From contig CALRCC010000018.1 in the NCBI GenBank assembly GCA_943354465.1, forward strand, positions 1-9,999: a stretch of 9,999 bases of DNA, written 5' to 3'. The notes below the pieces were generated by a model. That model did no database searches. It was not told the origin of the DNA and saw only the letters and a list, made by a program, of their open reading frames with translations. This document shows positions 1 through 5,429 of this stretch, piece after piece. The stretch's first letter is position 1, and every line of letters begins with the position of its first letter. Position numbers and translations under genes: made by a program. The DNA is from Candidatus Ryanbacteria bacterium (GTDB lineage: Bacteria; Patescibacteriota; Minisyncoccia; Ryanbacterales; GWA2-47-10b).

Positions 1-44
1 ATTGACTGTATCTTTTAATTACTCGTTTTTAATGTTTTTTCACT

Positions 45-1241
45 ATGGCAACGGAAAAATTCGACCGTTCAAAACCGCACCTCAATGTAGGAACCATTGG
101 TCACGTTGACCACGGTAAGACCACATTGACGGCTGCAATCCTCCATTGCTTGGCACTCGCCGGAAACAAGGTGCGTGTTGAGGATGTGAGCCAAATTGAC
201 AACGCGCCTGAAGAGCGCGCTCGTGGTATTACGATTGCTCTTCACCATTCAGAATATGAGTCTAAGGTGCGTCACTATGCGCATATTGATGCGCCTGGGC
301 ATGCAGACTATATCAAAAACATGATTACAGGTGCCGCCCAGATGGACGGCGCAGTACTCGTTGTAGCCGCAACTGATGGCCCGATGCCACAGACACGAGA
401 GCACATCTTGTTGGCAAAACAGGTTGGCGTTCCTTCTATTATCGTATTTTTGAATAAATGCGATGCAGTAGATGACCCAGAGCTTATTGACCTTGTTGAG
501 CAAGAAATTCGCGAGCTTCTTACAAAGTATGATTATCCTGGCGACAAGACACCGATTATTCGTGGTTCAGCACTTAAGGCATTAGAAGGAAAGACGGTTG
601 AAGACCCTGCGGTCAAGGCCATTCTTGAACTTGCTAATCAGCTTGACACTTATATCCCAGAGCCAGAGCGCGATCTTGAAAAGCCATTCTTGATGCCAGT
701 AGAAGACGTCTTCTCTATTGAAGGTCGTGGTACTGTCGTAACAGGTAAAATTGAGCGCGGAAAGATCAAGGTAGGCGAAGAAATTGAAATCGTAGGTATT
801 CGCGATACACAAAAGACGGTTGTTACTGGTATTGAGATGTTCAACAAATCGCTTGACGAAGGTTTGGCGGGCGACAACGCAGGTCTTCTCTTGCGCGGTC
901 TCAAAAAAGAAGATGTTGAGCGTGGCCAGGTATTGGCAAAGGCAGGATCTGTCACCCCGCATACAGAGTTTGATGCGGAGGTATATATCCTTACAAAAGA
1001 AGAAGGCGGTCGCCACACACCATTTTTCGCAGGATACAAGCCACAGTTTTACATCCGAACTACTGATGTGACTGGCGAGGTAACCTTGCCACAAGGCACA
1101 GAGATGGTTATGCCAGGCGATACTATGAAATTCCAAGTAAAGCTTGTACAGCCAGTAGCTTTGGAAGAAAAACAACGCTTTGCTATCCGCGAGGGTGGTA
1201 AGACTGTAGGCGCTGGAGTCGTTACTAAAATCAACAAATAA
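45..1241 (+). CDS. tuf: Elongation factor Tu (EF-Tu)
   Basis: EF-Tu is the cytoplasmic GTPase that carries aminoacyl-tRNA to the ribosomal A site. The 398-residue product is full length for the family. The GTPase motifs are all visible: G1 GHVDHGKT at 19-26, RGITI with the switch I Thr63 at 60-64, DAPGH at 82-86 with catalytic His86, NKCD at 137-140 and SAL at 175-177. Beta-barrel domains II and III follow from about residue 213 and end in the usual GAGVVTKI. Two changes stand out: the residues after RGITI read ALHHSEY where E. coli has NTSHVEY, and the usual Cys of DCPGH is Ala84. The start is the only ATG before the motif block. The 44 upstream bases hold no Shine-Dalgarno and no convincing promoter, so transcription may enter from further upstream. 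rpsJ follows after 24 bases. Confidence 0.99.
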   Translation: MATEKFDRSKPHLNVGTIGHVDHGKTTLTAAILHCLALAGNKVRVEDVSQIDNAPEERARGITIALHHSEYESKVRHYAHIDAPGHADYIKNMITGAAQMDGAVLVVAATDGPMPQTREHILLAKQVGVPSIIVFLNKCDAVDDPELIDLVEQEIRELLTKYDYPGDKTPIIRGSALKALEGKTVEDPAVKAILELANQLDTYIPEPERDLEKPFLMPVEDVFSIEGRGTVVTGKIERGKIKVGEEIEIVGIRDTQKTVVTGIEMFNKSLDEGLAGDNAGLLLRGLKKEDVERGQVLAKAGSVTPHTEFDAEVYILTKEEGGRHTPFFAGYKPQFYIRTTDVTGEVTLPQGTEMVMPGDTMKFQVKLVQPVALEEKQRFAIREGGKTVGAGVVTKINK

Positions 1242-1265
1242 TTCTAATCTTTATAAAATTCTATA

Positions 1266-1598
1266 ATGGCACGAGCAGTAGAAAAAACTCCAGCCGCGAC
1301 CAAACTTCGTATTCGCATACGCGCGTATGATAGCAAGGTTATTGACGCGTCGGTAAAGCAGATTGTAGAGACCGCGCGCAGATACGGAGGCGAGATTGTA
1401 GGGCCAGTGCCGTTACCTACAGAAATTCGCAAGTATACTGTAAACCGCTCAACATTTGTGCATAAAAATGCACGCGAACAGTTTGAGATGCGAGTACACA
1501 AGCGTATCATTGATATCAAGGATCCAACACCCAAGATCATTGATGCACTAACCAATCTCAATTTGCCCGCTGGAGTTGATGTAGAAGTAAAGATGTAA
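1266..1598 (+). CDS. rpsJ: 30S ribosomal protein S10
   Basis: S10 is a small-subunit head protein that also acts as NusE in transcription antitermination. The 110-residue product has the S10 fold signature throughout: LRIRIRAYDSKVID near 14-27, GPVPLPTEIRKYTVNRSTFVHKNAREQFE at about 46-74, and HKRIIDI followed by the C-terminal LPAGVDVEVKM. The family is usually about 102 residues; the extra residues are an N-terminal lead. The gene follows tuf by 24 AT-rich bases with no Shine-Dalgarno site, and a TATAAT string overlaps the start codon. S10 is normally the first gene of the S10 operon and is followed directly by rplC. Here a terminator comes first, and an antisense gene lies between rpsJ and rplC, so tuf-rpsJ appears to be its own transcription unit. 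Confidence 0.99.
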   Translation: MARAVEKTPAATKLRIRIRAYDSKVIDASVKQIVETARRYGGEIVGPVPLPTEIRKYTVNRSTFVHKNAREQFEMRVHKRIIDIKDPTPKIIDALTNLNLPAGVDVEVKM

Positions 1599-1611
1599 AA
1601 AGGGTTCTGCC

Positions 1612-1648
1612 CTAACCAAAAACCGCCCTCGGGCGGTTTTTGGTTTAG
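1612..1648 (+). terminator. Bidirectional intrinsic terminator after rpsJ
   Basis: A long inverted repeat has arms of about 17 bases (1612-1628 and 1631-1648) with one unpaired T. The core is ACCGCCC, a two-base TC loop and GGGCGGT. It has an A5 tract on the left and T5GGT3 on the right, so it can stop transcription on either strand. It begins 14 bases after the rpsJ stop and should end the tuf-rpsJ transcript. On the other strand it would back up the terminator of the receiver gene. Confidence 0.9.
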
Positions 1649-1650
1649 AA

Positions 1651-1683
1651 AGAAAATTCCCCAGCACCGTGATGGTGCTGGGG
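1651..1683 (-). terminator. Terminator for the antisense receiver gene
   Basis: A perfect 10-base stem (CCCCAGCACC at 1659-1668 and GGTGCTGGGG at 1674-1683) has a five-base loop. Read on the minus strand it is followed by AATTTTCTTT, a modest U-rich tail. It lies 27 bases past the stop codon of the minus-strand gene, the expected place for that gene's terminator. On the plus strand no T tract follows, so it is directional. Confidence 0.75.
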
Positions 1684-1709
1684 GCATGTCGTTTGAGCGT
1701 CTCCGCGCG

Positions 1710-2096
1710 TTAGCGCAAGAGTCCGAAGACTCGTACAGCGTCAGTGAGCTCGTTTGGCACGCCTGACGACTTGGGTACTACTGCGGAAACCCCGATCTTC
1801 ACCATTGCGTCCGCGATGCCGAGCATCGTCTCGTGTGAGTAGACGATGATGGGCATATTGGGGCGTGTCTCGCGCATGCCCGAGACGAATTGCATGCCAT
1901 GTCGAAACCCCTTCTCCGCCACGATCTCGACGACCATGATGTCAGGGTGTTCTTCGTTTGCGATGGCGCGCGCCTTCGCAAAGCTGTCTGTCTCGAGCAG
2001 TACTGAATTCTGTATGGCGTCTTTGAGCTTCTTGTGTACGCGCGCCCGATCCTCGGCGCTGTAGTCTACGAGTAGTATCTTCATAGGCTGGTACAT
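1710..2096 (-). CDS. Stand-alone degenerate response-regulator receiver protein
   Basis: The product is about 128 residues and consists of one CheY-like receiver domain with no output domain. Numbered from MYQPM: KILLVD is strand 1 (6-11), PDIMVVEI is strand 3 (51-58), PIIVYS is strand 4 and AVVPK ends strand 5. Asp11, Ser87 and Lys109 match the conserved positions. The second acidic residue of the pair is Tyr12, and the phospho-accepting Asp is Glu57. Standard phosphorylation is therefore unlikely, and Glu could mimic the phosphorylated state (inference). The frame extends back to a TTG at 2126, but that lies upstream of the predicted -10 box. ATG 2096 follows GAAGGGAGA closely, and ATG 2084 (MKILLVD) is an equally plausible start. 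The gene runs against the ribosomal genes around it, has its own terminator, and is about 58% G+C in a 240-base hand count against about 41% in sampled rplD. Its target is unknown; it probably acts through protein contacts. Confidence 0.85.
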   Translation of the reverse strand: MYQPMKILLVDYSAEDRARVHKKLKDAIQNSVLLETDSFAKARAIANEEHPDIMVVEIVAEKGFRHGMQFVSGMRETRPNMPIIVYSHETMLGIADAMVKIGVSAVVPKSSGVPNELTDAVRVFGLLR

Positions 2097-2114
2097 TCTC
2101 CCTTCTAATAATAA

Positions 2115-2143
2115 AAAATAACCCAAAATCTTTAAAAAGTCAA
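2115..2143 (-). promoter_or_regulatory. Candidate promoter of the receiver gene
   Basis: On the minus strand, TTGACT (2143-2138, five of six consensus bases) is followed after exactly 17 bases by TATTTT (2120-2115, four of six). Transcription would start near 2108, leaving a leader of about 12 bases to ATG 2096 that contains the purine-rich GAAGGGAGA. The placement argues against the upstream TTG start of this frame. Confidence 0.5.
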
Positions 2144-2171
2144 TGTTTTGATGGGTAGACTCGTCCCACTC

Positions 2172-2200
2172 TGGACAGCTCTTTTCCCTTGTGCTACAAA
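2172..2200 (+). promoter_or_regulatory. Candidate extended -10 promoter of the rplC operon
   Basis: TGGACA (2172-2177, five of six -35 bases) is followed by a 17-base spacer and TACAAA (2195-2200, four of six), preceded by the extended -10 TG at 2192-2193. The start site would be near 2207, giving a leader of about 77 bases before rplC. The terminator after rpsJ and the opposing gene mean the ribosomal run needs a promoter here. An inverted repeat with arms TCCCTT (2185-2190) and AAGGGA (2199-2204) overlaps the -10 box and could be an operator. Confidence 0.5.
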
Positions 2201-2206
2201 GGGATC

Positions 2207-2283
2207 ATGTTTCTCGGGTGATATCTTCCCCAAGATAGTAACGGTAAGGCCTAGCCCCACCGTGCGGGGTATTTTATTACAAT
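2207..2283 (+). promoter_or_regulatory. Structured 5' leader of the rplC operon
   Basis: The predicted leader holds two hairpins. The first is a 6-base stem, TATCTT/AAGATA, closing on a CCCC loop (2222-2237). The second pairs CCCC (2255-2258) with GGGG (2266-2269), flanked by a G-U pair and followed by TATTTTATTA. An alternative pairing of ACGGT (2241-2245) with ACCGT (2259-2263) would compete with the second stem. Such a layout suits an attenuator or autogenous control by a ribosomal protein, as L4 does for the E. coli S10 leader, but no known leader family is recognised. Confidence 0.4.
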
Positions 2284-2826
2284 ATGAAAAAGTTTATCCT
2301 TGGCAAAAAGCTCGAAATGAGCCAAATATTTAATGATGACGGCACTGTAGTCCCAGTGACCATTATTCAAGCTGGTCCAGTAGAGATCTCTCAAGTAAAG
2401 GGTAAAGAAAAAGACGGCTATGAGGCGGTACAGGTCCTTTTTGGCAAGACGCGCAAAGAGTTTCGTACGGAGGATTCGTATGAAAAAGGTGGTAAAATCG
2501 ATGTTTCGGTTTTCGCAGAAGGAGACTTTGTAAAGGTTTCTGGCACCATGAAGGGTCGTGGTTTTCAGGGCGTGGTCAAGCGCCACGGCTTCAAGGGCGC
2601 TCCAAAGACACACGGCACAAAGCACGCTCATCGCGAGCCAGGTTCTATCGGTGCGGTATGGCCACAGCGCGTACTCAAGGGTACTCGCATGGGCGGTCGC
2701 ATGGGCGGTACTCGTATCACGGTAGAAAATTTACTGGTCGCCAAAGTTGATGCTGAGAAAAATCTTTTGTATGTGCGAGGAGCCGTTCCTGGTGCGCGCG
2801 GCACTCTATTAGAAATTTCTGTATAA
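2284..2826 (+). CDS. rplC: 50S ribosomal protein L3
   Basis: L3 is an early 23S rRNA-binding assembly protein whose long loop reaches towards the peptidyl transferase centre. Family features run throughout: ILGKKLEMSQIF at 5-16, PVTIIQAGP, the GTMKGRGFQGVVKRHGFKG block, THGTKHAHREPGSIGA, GRMGG, and the ending NLLYVRGAVPG. At 180 residues it is shorter than E. coli L3 (209). The loss is mainly one stretch of roughly 23 residues after FGKTR near residue 57, where E. coli has the KPEAGHFAKAGV loop. The frame is otherwise intact, so this looks like a real short form, not damage. The ATG at 2284 has no Shine-Dalgarno. It is the first gene of the long ribosomal run, and rplD starts six bases after its stop. 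Confidence 0.98.
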   Translation: MKKFILGKKLEMSQIFNDDGTVVPVTIIQAGPVEISQVKGKEKDGYEAVQVLFGKTRKEFRTEDSYEKGGKIDVSVFAEGDFVKVSGTMKGRGFQGVVKRHGFKGAPKTHGTKHAHREPGSIGAVWPQRVLKGTRMGGRMGGTRITVENLLVAKVDAEKNLLYVRGAVPGARGTLLEISV

Positions 2827-2832
2827 CATATC

Positions 2833-3477
2833 ATGGAAGCTCCACTTTATAATCAAAAGGGCGACACGGTAGGGAAGGTGACTTTGTCAGACGCTCTTTT
2901 TGGTGTTCGCTGGAGCCCTACATTGATTCATGAAACTGTAATCCAGATTCAAGCAAATCGCCGTAAGGCCATCGCACATGTCAAAGATCGTGGCGAGGTT
3001 CGTGGTGGCGGTAAAAAACCTTGGCGTCAAAAGGGTACTGGTCGCGCTCGTCATGGATCAACACGCTCACCATTATGGGTTGGTGGCGGTGTTACTCACG
3101 GTCCATCGAAAGACAAAAATTTTACAACAAAGATCAATAAAAATGCGCGTCGTAAGGCGTTAGCAGTTGCGCTTTCCCGTAAACTCAAAGATGGCGAGAT
3201 TATCTTCTTAGATACTCTCTCTACAGAGAAGCCAAAAACAAAAGAGGCAGCTATGTTTTTAAAGATATTCGGTAAAGCGATTGATAAGCAAAACCTTGGT
3301 GCAAAGGGTGGTCGCGCTCTTATCTTGACTGCGAAGTCACAGCCAGAGACCATTCGCGCGTTTCGCAATTTACCATTTGTCGAGATCATGGAGGCGCGCA
3401 ATATTAATGTCGAAGAAGCGCTCTTACCAAAGTATTTGGTATTTACAAAAGATGCGGTAGCAGCGATTGCTCGCTAA
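2833..3477 (+). CDS. rplD: 50S ribosomal protein L4
   Basis: L4 binds 23S rRNA domain I, and its extended loop lines the peptide exit tunnel. In several bacteria it also represses its own S10 operon. The 214-residue product has the usual N-terminal strand (PLYNQKGDTVGKVTL), the basic tunnel loop at about 53-90 (RGGGKKPWRQKGTGRARHGS, then PLWVGGGVTHGP), and a Rossmann-like C-terminal half with ALILTAK and the ARNINVEEALLPKYLVFTKDAV ending. Its length is close to that of E. coli L4 (201). It starts six bases after rplC and has no Shine-Dalgarno, so translational coupling is likely. As the usual autogenous regulator it is the natural candidate to bind the leader upstream of rplC; that is inference. 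Confidence 0.98.
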   Translation: MEAPLYNQKGDTVGKVTLSDALFGVRWSPTLIHETVIQIQANRRKAIAHVKDRGEVRGGGKKPWRQKGTGRARHGSTRSPLWVGGGVTHGPSKDKNFTTKINKNARRKALAVALSRKLKDGEIIFLDTLSTEKPKTKEAAMFLKIFGKAIDKQNLGAKGGRALILTAKSQPETIRAFRNLPFVEIMEARNINVEEALLPKYLVFTKDAVAAIAR

Positions 3478-3486
3478 TCAATATAT

Positions 3487-3873
3487 ATGGCACTCCTCCC
3501 ATTTTTAAAGAAAAAAGAAAAAGAAGAAAAGCACATAGACCATGTCAAACATGATCATGCTGATGGTGCAGAGCAAAAATTGCTGACTCGTTTTGAAGGG
3601 GTTGAGCGCGCAGTACTTATCGCGCCTCATATAACAGAACGCGCGCGCATGCTCGCAGAAATTGGTCAGTATGTGTTTCGCATAGCGTCTACTGCCAACA
3701 AACAGGCAGTGCGCAAAGCAGTTGAGAAAGCATACAAGGTACACGTTATAGGCGTGCGCATAGTCACGGCGCGCGAAAAGCCACGTCGTCGAGGGTTGAC
3801 GAGTGGAGTCAAAAGAGGATATAAAAAGGCGGTGGTTGCTCTCCGCAAAGGTGAGTCAATCGATATTTTTTAA
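3487..3873 (+). CDS. rplW: 50S ribosomal protein L23 with His-rich N-terminal extension
   Basis: L23 sits at the peptide tunnel exit and docks trigger factor and SRP. The conserved core starts near residue 42 with RAVLIAPHITERA. Glu51 aligns with E. coli Glu18, the trigger-factor contact. The core continues through VFRIASTANKQAVRKAVEKAYKV to GYKKAVVALRKGESIDIF. The product is 128 residues against 100 in E. coli. The excess is an N-terminal tail of about 33 residues: LPFLKKKEKEEK, then His16, His19, His22 and His24 spaced with Asp. No ATG closer to the core is available before residue 54, which lies inside the conserved region, so the tail appears to be translated. There is no Shine-Dalgarno, and the gap to rplD is nine bases. 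Confidence 0.97.
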   Translation: MALLPFLKKKEKEEKHIDHVKHDHADGAEQKLLTRFEGVERAVLIAPHITERARMLAEIGQYVFRIASTANKQAVRKAVEKAYKVHVIGVRIVTAREKPRRRGLTSGVKRGYKKAVVALRKGESIDIF

Positions 3874-3879
3874 TTATTT

Positions 3880-4722
3880 ATGAAATCATACGCACCAACA
3901 ACTCCATCGCGCAGACATATGACCGGTATCAACTATCGGGAAGTTTTGACGTATGGCGCGAAGCCTGAAAAGAGTTTGACGCAGGGACGCAAACGTCATG
4001 TCGGTCGCAATAGCGCTGGACGCATCACCGTGCGTCATAAGGGTGGAGGCCACAAGCGCGTATATCGCATAGTTTCTTTCGCTTATGACAAGCGCGATAT
4101 TCCAGGTCGCGTTGTTTCAATAGAGTACGATCCAAACCGTACGGCATTTATAGCTCTCATTCAGTATCCTGATGGCGAGAAGCGCTATGTACTTGCTGGC
4201 CGTGAGATGAAAAAAGACTCTGTTATTTTGTATTCAGAAAAAGCTCCTGTTAAGCCAGGCAATGCCACAGTGATCTCGCGCATGGTGCCCGGTACTTATG
4301 TATATAATATTGAGTTTAAGCCAGGCGGTGGAGGTCGCATGATTCGCTCAGCCGGGGCATCAGCTGAAGTAGTCGCGCAGGAAGGCCGTACCACGACTCT
4401 GAAAATGCCGTCAAAAGAAGTACGCAAGATTTCCTCATCAGTGTGGGGTACTGTAGGTAGCATCTCAAATGAAGAGCATATGTTTGTTACTATCGGTAAG
4501 GCAGGTCGTTCTCGTTGGATGGGTATTCGCCCTACGGTTCGCGGATCAGCTATGAATCCAGTTGACCATCCATACGGTGGAGGTGAAGGTGCACAGCCAC
4601 AAGGAACGCGTCGCCCTAAAAACATGTGGGGTAAAGGTACTCGTGGAGTTAAGACTCGCAATAAAAAGAAATATTCACAGCAATTTATTATCAAACGTCG
4701 TCCAACCAAGCAAAACGGTTAA
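3880..4722 (+). CDS. rplB: 50S ribosomal protein L2
   Basis: L2 is the large, highly conserved 23S rRNA-binding protein needed for subunit joining and for a functional peptidyl transferase centre. The 280-residue product shows TPSRRHMTG at the N-terminus, GRNSAGRITVRHKGGGHKR at 42-60, IEYDPNRTAFIAL at 81-93, and the C-terminal RGSAMNPVDHPYGGGEG at 221-237. His230 corresponds to the catalytically studied His of E. coli L2, while the second His of HPHGGGEG is Tyr232 here. The tail RRPKNMWGKGTRGVKTRNKKKYS resembles L2 tails I associate with Patescibacteria. It starts six bases after rplW with no Shine-Dalgarno. Confidence 0.99.
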   Translation: MKSYAPTTPSRRHMTGINYREVLTYGAKPEKSLTQGRKRHVGRNSAGRITVRHKGGGHKRVYRIVSFAYDKRDIPGRVVSIEYDPNRTAFIALIQYPDGEKRYVLAGREMKKDSVILYSEKAPVKPGNATVISRMVPGTYVYNIEFKPGGGGRMIRSAGASAEVVAQEGRTTTLKMPSKEVRKISSSVWGTVGSISNEEHMFVTIGKAGRSRWMGIRPTVRGSAMNPVDHPYGGGEGAQPQGTRRPKNMWGKGTRGVKTRNKKKYSQQFIIKRRPTKQNG

Positions 4723-4730
4723 TCTGAACT

Positions 4731-5069
4731 ATGTCACGATCACTTAAAAAAGGACCATATATTGAACCAAAGCTTTTGATCAAAATCAAAAAGCTTCCTG
4801 CTGGTGCCAAAAATACTGCTATCAAGACATGGGCTCGCTCGTCACAGATTTCTCCTGAAATGATCGGATATACTTTTGGCGTTCACAACGGTAGAGATTT
4901 TATCAATGTAATTGTCTCAGAAGAAATGGTCGGCCATCGTTTGGGTGAGTTTAGCCCTACGCGCAAGTTTACACGCCATGGTGGTAAGATGCAGAAAGAA
5001 ATTGAAGCGGCGGCAAAGATTAAAGAGCAGGAATCAGCTAAAGCTGCCAAGACCGGTACTACTAAATAA
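4731..5069 (+). CDS. rpsS: 30S ribosomal protein S19
   Basis: S19 is a small-subunit head protein that, with S13, contacts the large subunit and the A-site tRNA region. SRSLKKGPYI at 2-11, KTWARSSQISPEMIG, FGVHNGRDFINV and EEMVGHRLGEFSPTRKFTRHGG are the family blocks in order. At 112 residues it is about 20 longer than E. coli S19. The extra length is a charged, Ala- and Lys-rich C-terminal tail (KEIEAAAKIKEQESAKAAK) that is probably helical or disordered. It begins eight bases after rplB with no Shine-Dalgarno. Confidence 0.98.
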   Translation: MSRSLKKGPYIEPKLLIKIKKLPAGAKNTAIKTWARSSQISPEMIGYTFGVHNGRDFINVIVSEEMVGHRLGEFSPTRKFTRHGGKMQKEIEAAAKIKEQESAKAAKTGTTK

Positions 5070-5074
5070 TATTT

Positions 5075-5425
5075 ATGACTAAAGTTCACGCATATCTTGG
5101 ATCGCTTCGTATCGCCCCGCGTAAGGTGCGCCTGTTAATCGACCTTGTTAAGGGTATGGACGCGCGTGATGCAGAAGCACAGCTTCGTTCACTCCCAAAG
5201 CGTGGCGCAGAGCCGATTTTAAAATTGATAAAGAGCGCCATTGCCAATGCTTATCATAATGCTAAGATCGCCAAGGCAACCCCGCTGATTATTACCGATT
5301 TTCGTGTAGATGAAGGTCGCACACTCAAGCGTTCAATGCCACGCGCTCGCGGTCGAGCTTTTCCTATTCGCAAGCGCACAAGCCATGTCTCATTAACGTT
5401 AGAGACTGTCGGAGATAATAAATAA
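5075..5425 (+). CDS. rplV: 50S ribosomal protein L22
   Basis: L22 binds 23S rRNA, and its beta hairpin lines the narrow part of the exit tunnel, where macrolides act. The 116-residue product has SLRIAPRKVRLLIDLVKG at 10-27, the SAIANAYHNAKI helix, and the hairpin DEGRTLKRSMPRARGRAFPI at 79-98 with its usual basic tip. Its length matches the family (about 110). It starts five bases after rpsS without a Shine-Dalgarno, within a block of near-abutting genes. Confidence 0.98.
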   Translation: MTKVHAYLGSLRIAPRKVRLLIDLVKGMDARDAEAQLRSLPKRGAEPILKLIKSAIANAYHNAKIAKATPLIITDFRVDEGRTLKRSMPRARGRAFPIRKRTSHVSLTLETVGDNK

Positions 5426-5429
5426 TATT

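Noticed and set aside
1..44. A tuf promoter using TTGACT at 2-7.
   Set aside because: No -10 box is found at 16-18 bases; the nearest candidate, TTTAAT at 28-33, would need a 20-base spacer.
582..1175. A 197-codon open frame antisense to tuf.
   Set aside because: It is a shadow of the conserved tuf coding strand, has no recognisable domain, and has an implausible composition rich in Cys, Trp and Phe.
1252..1267. TATAAA and TATAAT strings just before rpsJ as a promoter.
   Set aside because: No -35 element is present at suitable spacing, and AT-rich gaps are normal before genes in this window.
2097..2126. A longer receiver protein starting at TTG 2126.
   Set aside because: The added residues (MGYFLLLEGR) come from the predicted -10 and leader, and receiver domains normally start just before KILLVD.
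2241..2269. An H-type pseudoknot formed by ACGGT/ACCGT and CCCC/GGGG together.
   Set aside because: The last connecting loop would be only two bases across a five-base stem, so mutually exclusive pairing is more likely.
2148..2333. A plus-strand open frame of 61 codons between the receiver gene and rplC.
   Set aside because: It crosses the promoter candidate and overlaps the rplC start in another frame. It shows no recognisable protein features and no ribosome binding site.
2251..2631. A 126-codon minus-strand frame opposite rplC.
   Set aside because: It lies wholly within the shadow of L3 and lacks family motifs or an upstream initiation signal.
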